Shown: positions 9,058-18,394 of the stretch, one piece after another | Numbering within the stretch: the first letter of the stretch is position 1 | Layout of the letters: the number at the start of each line of letters is the position of its first letter | NCBI RefSeq assembly: GCF_013402915.1 | Contig: NC_050726.1 | Location: 141,501 to 205,500, forward strand | Length of the DNA stretch: 64,000 nucleotides | Source of the DNA: Zygotorulaspora mrakii | Lineage: Eukaryota > Ascomycota > Saccharomycetes > Saccharomycetales > Saccharomycetaceae | Direction: 5' to 3' | Made by a program: the position numbers and the translations under genes | The notes under the pieces: generated by a model | What the model saw: the letters and a program-made list of their open reading frames with translations, nothing else | Database searches by the model: none | What the model was told of the DNA's origin: nothing

Positions 9058-10563
9058 ATGAGTTTTGTGGGGACGGGCAACACATTTCGAAAATCTAGTC
9101 TGACGGAGAGCTTAAAAGATGGATCACAGTTACTTTGCAACCGCACATCGAGCGGTTTGACTGTTGGCGATAGCAATCTCTATTCCGTAACGGAGGTGGA
9201 GAATGAGTCCCCTGCTTTTCCAAGCAAGCAGCCAGACAATTCAGCCAAGTTGGCTGCTCTAAAGAGACGCAGTTACGCTGTCAATGCATTATATAAGAAT
9301 GTCATGAATAAACGAAATTCGACAGGAATATGTACTATAGAACATAATCATCTTTCAAGTGATCTGAGACGTCATGGAAAGACTGATAACGGAAGAGTAC
9401 GTTCCATTGCTAGTACTACGTCCACTATAAGCCTCACAGCTAATAGCGATGGTCAGCATAATCCGAAGATGAGAAATCCCATTGATCATTATGAACAAAA
9501 TATGAATTTTGCGCTGAGACCAAAAAGTTCAAGTACTGCTGATCTTGTTGCCACTCAGCAACTTGAACTGCCAGTAAGATCGCAATCGGGTTTAAATTTA
9601 CGAACAATACCTGCTACAAGAAGCAGAGTGGGGAGCAAATTGTGGCAAAGTCGTAATTTTAGCGATAACGAAAGAAATGAGATTAATGATGATAATGAAG
9701 AGCACTCATCTCACAACAAGGATATTATATCAGGCGAAATTGCTAACGCTCTCAGTGATGATATTATGCATGCGGAAGTCTCCTTTGACAACAAATGGGT
9801 GGATAGTGCTACATTAGACAATTTTGCAGATCACGTAAGTCAAACGAGCTCGAACCAATCGCCTCGCACAAAGGAACCAACGCATCGTCGCAATTCGAGT
9901 AACATTTCACGTCGTGATTCCATCATTTTAGAAGATTTTGAAAGAGATTTGAATCAAACTAACAGCAAAGCTACTGGTGGCTCCGAAGAGAAAATACTTA
10001 AGAACTCGTCTAGATTGCAGCTTAAGCTGAATACAATGAAAATGAAATATGACAATTTTAACGACGAGTGGAGTTCTTCAACCGTGACAGTTTCGAATCA
10101 ATCCCCAAATGAAACAGATGACTCTAAAATGACGAAAGTTCAGATGAAATACTGGAGTACAAATATTGATGTTAAAACTAAAATTTTGTCAGAAAAAATC
10201 TCAAGGGAGCTGCAGTCGGTGAGAAGGACTGCGATAGACGACAGCATTGCAAGTGGAAAACTACTCTCAACCAGACTGAAGTTAATTGTCAAGGAGAAAT
10301 ATCACAGGGACCAGAAAGTAGATCTGATAACGAACGTCATTCCCCCATCGCCACCGGTACTGAGAACCGTAAACAGTCTTCACAGTGATGTCTTGTTCTC
10401 AAAGCTTTTTGAAAGTACGAAGAAAGGTGCGAAAGAAGATGATCCATTCCACGAGAAAATCTCGCAGACCCTATCCGATGATGACTTAAAAGAATCGCTT
10501 TTCAGTGGCCGGGCATATACTAGGAAAATGTGGTTGGAAATTGAGAATATAGAGTTCACTTAA
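9058..10563 (+). CDS. Unrecognised 501-residue protein, low-complexity N-terminal two thirds
   Basis: An uninterrupted 502-codon frame starting at ATG 9058. I do not recognise the product. The first ~330 residues are Ser/Asn/Thr/Arg-rich with many RRxS and SP/TP-type stretches (RRNSSN, SRRDSI) and look disordered; they could be phosphorylated by basophilic kinases (inference). The last ~170 residues are less biased, with alternating charged and hydrophobic residues (ISRELQSVRR, STRLKLIVKEKY, MWLEIENIEF), suggesting a small folded domain. No signal peptide or membrane segment is apparent. S. cerevisiae has no recognised gene between SPO14 and GMH1, where this one lies, so it is either clade-restricted, lost in S. 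cerevisiae, or too diverged for me to name. The long frame and ordinary codon use support a real gene. Confidence 0.75.
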   Translation: MSFVGTGNTFRKSSLTESLKDGSQLLCNRTSSGLTVGDSNLYSVTEVENESPAFPSKQPDNSAKLAALKRRSYAVNALYKNVMNKRNSTGICTIEHNHLSSDLRRHGKTDNGRVRSIASTTSTISLTANSDGQHNPKMRNPIDHYEQNMNFALRPKSSSTADLVATQQLELPVRSQSGLNLRTIPATRSRVGSKLWQSRNFSDNERNEINDDNEEHSSHNKDIISGEIANALSDDIMHAEVSFDNKWVDSATLDNFADHVSQTSSNQSPRTKEPTHRRNSSNISRRDSIILEDFERDLNQTNSKATGGSEEKILKNSSRLQLKLNTMKMKYDNFNDEWSSSTVTVSNQSPNETDDSKMTKVQMKYWSTNIDVKTKILSEKISRELQSVRRTAIDDSIASGKLLSTRLKLIVKEKYHRDQKVDLITNVIPPSPPVLRTVNSLHSDVLFSKLFESTKKGAKEDDPFHEKISQTLSDDDLKESLFSGRAYTRKMWLEIENIEFT

Positions 10564-10784
10564 TCAGCATAACACACATATATAATCCCAATTTTGATAA
10601 AAATCTGATAAATCTTATTTATAAACTATGTATAATTACTCATTCTTTCCTCTTAATATGAGAAAATGTATTATACTTTGTTTTTCCCTTCGTCCTCCCA
10701 AACTGCCTTTGCTTGTGCAAAACCTTTCAATTTATAACTAAACTATAAATAAAAACAAAATACAGAATCAAAATTGATATTACA

Positions 10785-11519
10785 TCAGTAATTATAGAAA
10801 CTTAGCTTGCTAGACAAATCTATCCCTACCAAGCTAATAAAATATAAAACTGCAAATGCTAAAGCGGGAAATAAAATAAAGTTGATGCTTTTTAAAAAGG
10901 CCAATTGGCTATAACCGTAAAACGTTAAAATAAAATAATGGGCAAATGCAAAGCAATACAATGAATTACCCACGAATAATCCAATCCATTTATGTAAATG
11001 AATAATGGGTAAAAGAAGGAACTGTAAGAAGTAAAGCATTACCCATATTATGAGAAAAGCATTACAGTGCACATCAAAACAGTATGCCCACTCCACCTGA
11101 GAATCCAATGCAGATCGAAATTTGAAAGTTGGCCTATTCAGTAGTAACCAAAAGAAGGTAGCCACTGCGAATCCAAAGAAAAAGAAATCCACGAATATCA
11201 TATTAATCATCATCTTTAGAAAACCAAATATTGAATGCCCGTAGACTATTGACCATACGATCGAGCTTACGGTGAGCAGTCCTATTTGCAAAATGAAAAA
11301 TGATGGGTCATCTCTAGCCCATTGGTTTTTTGTTTGACGTTGATAATAGAACGACCTAAATGCTTTTCTCGGCTTGAATATTAAATGAAGCATTTCCCAG
11401 ATGGCCGTCTCGAAATCAAGATTCTTTGGTGTCTTGAACAGTCTACGTAACACTATTGGTATTGGAGATCTCCCATGACTGGTATTTAAATCCTTACTAC
11501 TTGTTGGCAAAGAAGACAT
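10785..11519 (-). CDS. GMH1: Gmh1, UNC-50 family Golgi membrane protein
   Basis: A 244-residue polytopic membrane protein (S. cerevisiae 273 aa) of the UNC-50 family. Hydrophobic segments are visible at about residues 75-95, 103-127, 153-173, 180-200 and 213-235, giving roughly five membrane spans. The N-terminal cytosolic part has the family pattern FETAIWEMLHLIFKPRKAFRS. In S. cerevisiae Gmh1 sits in the early Golgi and interacts with the Arf-GEF Gea1; its exact biochemical role is unclear. The start ATG at 11519 suits the family. It converges on the unrecognised 501-residue gene, leaving 221 bp between stops. Confidence 0.93.
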   Translation of the reverse strand: MSSLPTSSKDLNTSHGRSPIPIVLRRLFKTPKNLDFETAIWEMLHLIFKPRKAFRSFYYQRQTKNQWARDDPSFFILQIGLLTVSSIVWSIVYGHSIFGFLKMMINMIFVDFFFFGFAVATFFWLLLNRPTFKFRSALDSQVEWAYCFDVHCNAFLIIWVMLYFLQFLLLPIIHLHKWIGLFVGNSLYCFAFAHYFILTFYGYSQLAFLKSINFILFPALAFAVLYFISLVGIDLSSKLSFYNY

Positions 11520-12676
11520 AATCTTCTTACTGGCTTGCCAACGGGAGTTAATTCACCTTTTCTTATGCTTTTTTGTCGATTGCCATGTGTATCTTATGCT
11601 GTAGAGACAATTCGTCATTTTTTGAAATTTCAACTTACTTTCTCGCCATCTATCTCGCCATCTTCACCATTCGAACCTCGAGCGGGACCTTTATCGACAG
11701 CATCTAAAGAATCAAAAAGTCCGCACTCAAATGGTTTCATTTAAGCGTGTGTATCCCGATAGCAATATTGAACTCTCTGCATTGATAGCCTACAATTCTT
11801 TGAATGCGAAAGGGCATGAGCCATTAAGGTTTCCTTCTAGTTTCATACATGCATAATGAATAAAGTGCACCAGGGTAGCTGCTGTCGAACCCTCCTAATA
11901 GTTATTCGAAAAGGACATTTTCGTTTGACTGATGTGTATTCCCACACTTTCTTCAAATATCCCTTTGTAATATGCTTAGTTAAACTCCAATCTATTGCTA
12001 CGAACTATCGAATTTGGCTTTCTGATGTGTAGTCACGACACATCCGATATTAGCAGCCGATCATCTTCAGAGTTCCGTAGATCTGATGCATTGCATCAGT
12101 ACGGGGTTAAGTATTGTGAAAATATTTTGGATACATTTGTATTCCTGCCAATCTCTGAATAGTCGTTTGGTGCAGACAAGCTTAGACCATCTAGGATACA
12201 ACCAGAAAAAGCTACCTCTTTATCTCAAGTCTTAGCAAGAGGCACTTGCTTTTACTTTGAGTGAATAGCTCGATCTAGTTGCGCTATGTGATTCTGTTCT
12301 AGGACACTGGAACTTTATGTTGAGGAACCGCATACTTAGGCCAATCTTGAGCGGCTAAATCGTTTCAAGTGTCCTCTATATGGCTTCGTAGCTTCTCATT
12401 ATTTGCAGCAGGTATGTTGCATTTCCAAGTAAATCATAATCTATAGCAGTCAATAAAACCTTACTAACGGAGCGTTAGACCTCACTACTTTCTTGGAGAG
12501 CCTTCTATGACAAAAAGAAATAGGTATGTGTGATAGGCTTCCTTGAATAAAACATGCCGAATGTTATCAGATAACAATTCTTATCGTTTCATGCATAGTA
12601 ACTCGCACGGGTTTTCTCTTATGAATATGACTTTTCTATGAATTAAACTACACAAAAAAAACTACTTTTATTTTCA
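11520..12676. other. 1.16-kb interval between UTP10 3' end and GMH1 promoter, nothing recognised
   Basis: Non-coding as far as I can see on both strands. UTP10 ends at 12677 and GMH1 starts at 11519, both reading leftward, so the interval is UTP10 3' flank plus GMH1 promoter. One GGTTCGAC-like B-box match on the minus strand near 11890 has no A-box partner, so I do not call a tRNA. The interval is long for a same-strand spacer in this window. Confidence 0.5.
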
Positions 12677-15600
12677 TCAATCGAGATATCTATCAAACGG
12701 TTCACCCAGAACATTTTCAACCACCCTCACAAGCCCTAATCTCACCTCATGTTCCACCTCTTCATCATCATCCTCAAGTAGCTCGGCAATAATTGGCACT
12801 AATTGTGGTAATAAAGACAACCAACTTTCACCTACCTTAGAATAAATGAGTTTAAAAGTCTTGATGGTCCACAATTTTTCGCTCGATCTACAGGTTGCAA
12901 TCATGTGGGCCATTAATAGTTTATGCATGAACCTATTGTGTTCGTCTACGCGACTGTTGTTAGAGGCTAATGATGCTATGGATTTGACCAAATATTTACC
13001 GACGACGTCTTCTATGTTGGACAATTGATTTACAAGTGATTCGCATATTAGTTCAAAACGTGCAGTAGACCTCCAATATTCATCTCTATCGTACTTAAAG
13101 GATGAAGTCAGAGAATTGAGTGTCAAACGACGTAAATTGACGTCAACTATATCCCGGGATATAAACCTTTGCAATAATTTGTTGACTGGTTCAATGAGAT
13201 AAGTAAAATAGGATGTTATGATTCCTTTCAAGTTTTCTTGCAGCTTATTGAAAAACTTGAAAAAGCTGGTCAATCTCTCAACTTCAGTGATAGCTCTATT
13301 GGTAACACCCTCAGCGTCAAATGTCCATCTCAATAATATAACAAATAAGGGTCTGAACACTTTGTCATTCAATTTTAAAACGTATGCGTTGGAAATCTGG
13401 TAAACTGACGCTTCAATTCTATTCAGGGCATTATTATCAAAACTGCTAATCGATCGATATTCAAATAGATGCAATAGAAGCTTGAAGAAAATAGGTGATT
13501 GCGAAGTGGCAGACTTCTTGTCGATAGACTCAACGGTTGATTCTAGAGCACTCAGAAATAGAGAAACAGCGATTGAACTTTCCCTTACTTCATCAGAGGA
13601 AGTCCACAATTTATATAATACCTTCAAAACTTCTTTTAATTCAATATTGTCTATTATTAGAGAAATGACAGACAACCTAGAAGCAGGTTCAATTTCATTG
13701 GCCAGAAAAGTAATCTTGAGAACGCTGGCCAAGTCCGACATTAAAAAGCTAGGAATCCGTTTAATCATAGCAGCAAATAACAGCAAAATAGATAACTGTA
13801 GTTGCTCTTTCAATTCAATATCATCTAGTTGGGACAGTGCGAAAATTTTGATCGATGGTGGAACGATTTTTGGGTAGAACGCAATGCATTTTGGGCCCAA
13901 TGCTTCAATACTGCTTGTCACTACCGTCAAAGAGGAGACCAGCAATTCCGGTTCCGGAGAATCGAGTTCCTTTGTAGCAAAATCTAAAGCCTTGACTAAT
14001 AATGCGTTCTCTAAATAAGAGCCAAATTTAGCTACCAAAGAACCAACAGTATTAAATAAAACTTGAACGATATTTGAATGAGCCTTCTCGGTCGATATTC
14101 TTTCCAAAAGAACCTCAACGACTTTGCTGGCTGTGGAAGCCGCTTCAAGTCCCTCACCGTCAAACTTAGTACCGATTACCAACGTTAAGTGATATCTTAT
14201 ATCCGCGTTCACACTGTCAGTCAATAATGGAAGGACAGAATCAACGAAATCTTCAACTGGTAGAACATTTAAAATATGACTTAATAGATGGAATAAGACA
14301 TTTTTTACATCGTCAATCTCGTCAATCTCGTGGAAATTGTCACTTTCCGAAGATGATTCCATTTCATCAGAGTTCGAAAGCGAAAAAGACTCGTTGGAAC
14401 TGTTGATGAAACTCAAAATAGATTGCAAGAGCTGTCCATAACTTGATCGGACATTATTAATAAAAATGGGTTCATTTGTGGTATCCAGTAACGAAGAGTA
14501 TAGTTTAACCTTGAAGCTTCCATTAATATCGTAATATCCAACCTCAGTTTCTTCCAGGCATCTGTCGATAAAATTGAAACCATTACGAATTAATGTCAGT
14601 AATTCTGTTCTCGATAAATTTAGTATACCGTTGGTGAACAATGCTCGAGGTTTTGCACCACTTTTTTGCTCTGGATCTTTTTTGATGTCAATGAGGGTTT
14701 TGAAGAAGGACAAAAATTTATTCCAACCATTCAACTGCTCTAAGATGTCAAAATTAGTGAGAAAAGATTTAGTAAACTCAACGAAACTTCTCCCCTCGCT
14801 TATCTTGAAACTGGTGATACTAGTGGAATATTGCTGCAGGATTAAAAACAAGAAGGGAGCTATAGCCGTAGAGGCGTTGAAGGCCTTAACTAGAGTAGCA
14901 TACAGTTTGACTCTTCTGTGTTTTGGAACGTGTTGCAAAGCAGTTGTGAAGCTCATCAACAAAAATTCCGTTTCATTCGAGATATCTTCACCACTACCTG
15001 CCAGTAATGCTGGGACGATTGTCTTGATTGTATTTTCCACTACGTGTGTTGTGAATTCGTCATCCTGACGTATACTATGGGCACCCATAAAAGTAAAGAT
15101 CGGCATGACAGAGTGCAGGACAGTTTCTAAATCAAGGCTTGCCAACGCTCCAACGACCAACAACAGTTTGTTTTGGACTTGCGGTGACGAGGAGCTTCTT
15201 ATAGCGGAGACAACTACATCGGCTCTGACGTTCTTAAGCTTTGTTCCCTTATTTTCTTCCAGAGAATTGATAGTATTTAGCATACAGGAACTCAAAGTTT
15301 CCTGAGCATAAGCTACTGGTAATCCACCATCCCTCTCTAATGTCTCAAGGTCTGAGAGCAGCGAGAGTAAAGTTGATAACAGTGTAGTACTACCGGCAAC
15401 CTTTGATTTATCTAGCATTTCCAAGATAATGGCCAGCTTTCTTAAATGTATTTCCGCGAGCTGAGAAACTTCGTCTTTCTGTAAAACCGCTTTATTCGTT
15501 GAAGACCGTCTTCTTCTTCTTTTCGAGAGTTCGGCAACCTCACTGTCAGTATGAATTCTGTTCTTATTAAGGATGGAAACGAAAGTCTCAGTGCTCAACG

Positions 15601-17995
15601 CCAACGATTGGAGAGTGCCAACTACATCGTAGCATTGATTTCCTTCCGCTGCAGCTTCTAAAGTGCTTTGCAGAATTTGAAGTTGTTGGTTGCTCTTTAA
15701 GGAAGCAAAAATTGTCACAAGCCTCTCAGCAACTATATTGGCCAAAGATTCAAAATTTGAATTAAGAGCATTGATAATGAAATCTATGATGAATTCAGGA
15801 GCTCCTTTGGGGGAAATCAGTTCTGCCAGAGTTTTTTCGAATTTTACAAAGTCGGTCTTGTTGTCCTTGCAACGCTCTTTCCATTCAGTTCTTGAATTCA
15901 AATAGGTTGAAAAGAAGTCCTCGAATATGGTACAGTGCAAACCAGAATAAGTGGGGTGTTCTTTGAGTGTGCGCCACATAATCATTTTTGGCAAAGGCAA
16001 AGGCATTGCTAAGGCCTGTTGCGCCCAGAAGAGTAAGTAAACCTTTTCATTCTTTTTTGGAATAACGATGTTTGCTATTTCGCAGTTATCAACAATATAC
16101 TCATTCAAAAAGCCGGTTAGCCAGTTTTCAACATCCTTCGGATTTAACATTGGAATTTCTTTACCTTCCCCGTATAGTCTCTTCACCATAAAATAGTGCT
16201 TCGTGAACGGCCTCTTGGAAATTTGAAGAAGAAGCTTTTTTACACCGCTTCTAACATTTCTGGAAACATCACTGAGTGCACAAACGAGACATGGTACTAA
16301 AGTGAAGACATTCGATTCTCTATCGATTTGATTGATAAACTTAAATAGTTGGGTTATTGACAGCAGTCGCAAAGCCACGGGTGCTGCGGGGGAGACCGTT
16401 ATTCTCAATAGGAAAGTAATCTTAGCTTCAAGCGTAGTCAAAAATGATGATAAAAATAAGCCAGTTGGAAAATTCTTGCTAACTGATTCAACGAATAGTG
16501 GTAACAGCCTGACAAATGACTTATCGGACTCAGATAACAGAGACCTATCGCTCGTATATATGGCCGTGGAGTTTTTCTCGAAAAAATCTTTGAAAGACAA
16601 AGATTGGGTATTCCTATTAGCAACCTTTTCAATAGATAGAGCCTTCATAACATCATTTTCCGATGCTTCCTCATTTTTGGTGAAAAGAGAGGTTGTTAAT
16701 TTGATTTCGAAAAGTTCACGACTAATGTTTAGGGCCTTGATACACTTCAGTACCAAATCCTCATTTCTTGACACAAAATACTCAAATAGAGCAATCAATT
16801 GAGATTTGTCTTCCAAAATCTCTGATAAGTGAATCAAATCGGTAATAATAAGTCTCACTTCAAACTTTTCCAATTTCGAATTTTCCAGCAGATTCACAAC
16901 TGATGTTAGCTTTGTCTGATCATATCTTGCAACTGAACGAATATAAGATGTTGTAAATTTATCACAAGCCGGACAATCAGTTTTAATAAGAAACTTTGCA
17001 AATTCATCTATGTTGAATCTAGAATCAAACAGTTTGTAGATTCTAGCAGGCCATTGGTCCACATTTCCTTGCCCTTTCAGTGTTTGTGTGAGCTTACATA
17101 TTGTTACTAGAGCAGACTTTTTAGCTTTTTCGGATTCCAAGTTTGATAATATTGTCTCAATAGCAGCCATGATTATTTCCTTCTTCAATGGGAGTGCTGT
17201 TGCAAACACGGCCAATATACAGTGCGCAGAAATTTGACAGTCGACTGAGCTAGAAGCTAGTAATTTCGCAGACATTTCCAAGATGATAGGAACCAATTCA
17301 TTCAACTTCGTTTCATTTTTGCAATTGGAAGCTATTAAGTTGATAATGCAACATGAAGTAAATAATAGCTGATTTGTGTAAGTGGCTTTCTGCTTAATGC
17401 ACTTGCTGAAATAACTGCAATATAACTTCAAAAAGTCCATATCATTGAACAATTTAACAATAGTCATATTTGAAGGGTTTGCCTCACTTCTTACAAAACC
17501 TGATAGCGAGTTGAAAAGCGGCGGTAATTTTATTAGATTCAGAATTCTTTTAAAAATTGGTGTCTGATAGTAATTGATAGTTGAAAGTAAAAATGTTTCC
17601 GCATTAGAGATATGAATTTGGAAACGACGCACTAACCATTCCGTAGCATGTAATGTGGGGGCTAGATGCCATCTAGACGAAATAAGCATGAGGTACGCGT
17701 TAATTATGCCATCCAAATTGGAAGCCTCTTCCTTTGATTGCAAATTTCTATCTATCGACATTGATGTCTCGGAAAATAATGTCTTTGAAAATATTTCAAA
17801 TTTTGGGTCCACTTCAACCAATTCCCTGAAGGAATCCAGTGCATTTACAAAAATGAAATCATAATCTTGAGTACTGGCGGTTTTGGGATTATATATTAAT
17901 GACGCCGAATGTAGCTTTTGTCTCTTCTTTCTATCAAGAGCTACAGTAGCATTATTTGTTGATATCTGAGCTAGTTGATCTTGGAGTGAAGACAT
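12677..17995 (-). CDS. UTP10: Utp10, HEAT-repeat subunit of the small-subunit processome
   Basis: A 1772-residue protein, essentially the same length as S. cerevisiae Utp10 (1769 aa). Utp10 belongs to the t-UTP/UtpA subcomplex, which binds the 5' external transcribed spacer of pre-rRNA in the nucleolus and supports 18S rRNA processing. The sequence is made of repeated amphipathic helix pairs (HEAT-like) throughout, starting MSSLQDQLAQIS, and ends in the BP28 C-terminal region where an acidic LLEDDDEEVEHEVR stretch is visible. The ATG at 17995 matches the family N-terminus. PAC and RRPE elements lie about 120 bp upstream, typical of ribosome-biogenesis genes. Confidence 0.96.
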   Translation of the reverse strand: MSSLQDQLAQISTNNATVALDRKKRQKLHSASLIYNPKTASTQDYDFIFVNALDSFRELVEVDPKFEIFSKTLFSETSMSIDRNLQSKEEASNLDGIINAYLMLISSRWHLAPTLHATEWLVRRFQIHISNAETFLLSTINYYQTPIFKRILNLIKLPPLFNSLSGFVRSEANPSNMTIVKLFNDMDFLKLYCSYFSKCIKQKATYTNQLLFTSCCIINLIASNCKNETKLNELVPIILEMSAKLLASSSVDCQISAHCILAVFATALPLKKEIIMAAIETILSNLESEKAKKSALVTICKLTQTLKGQGNVDQWPARIYKLFDSRFNIDEFAKFLIKTDCPACDKFTTSYIRSVARYDQTKLTSVVNLLENSKLEKFEVRLIITDLIHLSEILEDKSQLIALFEYFVSRNEDLVLKCIKALNISRELFEIKLTTSLFTKNEEASENDVMKALSIEKVANRNTQSLSFKDFFEKNSTAIYTSDRSLLSESDKSFVRLLPLFVESVSKNFPTGLFLSSFLTTLEAKITFLLRITVSPAAPVALRLLSITQLFKFINQIDRESNVFTLVPCLVCALSDVSRNVRSGVKKLLLQISKRPFTKHYFMVKRLYGEGKEIPMLNPKDVENWLTGFLNEYIVDNCEIANIVIPKKNEKVYLLFWAQQALAMPLPLPKMIMWRTLKEHPTYSGLHCTIFEDFFSTYLNSRTEWKERCKDNKTDFVKFEKTLAELISPKGAPEFIIDFIINALNSNFESLANIVAERLVTIFASLKSNQQLQILQSTLEAAAEGNQCYDVVGTLQSLALSTETFVSILNKNRIHTDSEVAELSKRRRRRSSTNKAVLQKDEVSQLAEIHLRKLAIILEMLDKSKVAGSTTLLSTLLSLLSDLETLERDGGLPVAYAQETLSSCMLNTINSLEENKGTKLKNVRADVVVSAIRSSSSPQVQNKLLLVVGALASLDLETVLHSVMPIFTFMGAHSIRQDDEFTTHVVENTIKTIVPALLAGSGEDISNETEFLLMSFTTALQHVPKHRRVKLYATLVKAFNASTAIAPFLFLILQQYSTSITSFKISEGRSFVEFTKSFLTNFDILEQLNGWNKFLSFFKTLIDIKKDPEQKSGAKPRALFTNGILNLSRTELLTLIRNGFNFIDRCLEETEVGYYDINGSFKVKLYSSLLDTTNEPIFINNVRSSYGQLLQSILSFINSSNESFSLSNSDEMESSSESDNFHEIDEIDDVKNVLFHLLSHILNVLPVEDFVDSVLPLLTDSVNADIRYHLTLVIGTKFDGEGLEAASTASKVVEVLLERISTEKAHSNIVQVLFNTVGSLVAKFGSYLENALLVKALDFATKELDSPEPELLVSSLTVVTSSIEALGPKCIAFYPKIVPPSIKIFALSQLDDIELKEQLQLSILLLFAAMIKRIPSFLMSDLASVLKITFLANEIEPASRLSVISLIIDNIELKEVLKVLYKLWTSSDEVRESSIAVSLFLSALESTVESIDKKSATSQSPIFFKLLLHLFEYRSISSFDNNALNRIEASVYQISNAYVLKLNDKVFRPLFVILLRWTFDAEGVTNRAITEVERLTSFFKFFNKLQENLKGIITSYFTYLIEPVNKLLQRFISRDIVDVNLRRLTLNSLTSSFKYDRDEYWRSTARFELICESLVNQLSNIEDVVGKYLVKSIASLASNNSRVDEHNRFMHKLLMAHMIATCRSSEKLWTIKTFKLIYSKVGESWLSLLPQLVPIIAELLEDDDEEVEHEVRLGLVRVVENVLGEPFDRYLD

Positions 17996-18112
17996 GACGT
18001 TTCAGAAGATTCCCCCTATATCTAATCGGTTCAACGATCCAAATTAAGTACTTCTCAAATGATATGGTCTTCGAGTATCTTCAACTTAAATACTAAGACT
18101 TTCTGGTTTTCA

Positions 18113-18122
18113 AGCTCATCGC
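18113..18122. promoter_or_regulatory. PAC element upstream of UTP10
   Basis: AGCTCATCGC, the reverse complement of GCGATGAGCT, is a perfect match to the PAC consensus GCGATGAGMT bound by Dot6/Tod6. It is about 120 bp upstream of the UTP10 ATG and 4 bp from the RRPE, the usual pairing in rRNA-processing promoters. Confidence 0.8.
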
Positions 18123-18126
18123 ATAG

Positions 18127-18140
18127 TGAAAAAAAATTTT
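18127..18140. promoter_or_regulatory. RRPE element upstream of UTP10
   Basis: TGAAAAAAAATTTT resembles the ribosomal RNA processing element (TGAAAAATTTT, bound by Stb3) and sits directly beside the PAC site. Confidence 0.7.
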
Positions 18141-18394
18141 CTATAAAAATCAAGATTGAAAAAAAGAGAAGAGAACATCAGGCACGTGAACAGAAACTAT
18201 TTGAACACCAGCGCTATCAGTAAAAATGTGCCAGTTTCAGGTATTTCATAGCCGCAATTTACTATTATTCGTTCTATTGAAGTCGAATATGTTATTTCAA
18301 TCCAACTTTACAAAGGATCATGCCAAAGAATTTTATGAACTTGAATATATATAGGGAGATTTGACACTTTATGTTTCATCATTTTGATCATCTC

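Larger units (their letters stand above)
17996..18394. other. UTP10 promoter / PRM10 3' flank
   Basis: 399 bp between the UTP10 ATG and the PRM10 stop, both genes reading leftward. It contains the PAC and RRPE elements listed separately; nothing else was recognised. Confidence 0.7.

Noticed and set aside
11870..11945. Possible minus-strand tRNA from a GGTTCGAC B-box match
   Set aside because: No A box, no cloverleaf, no acceptor stem.
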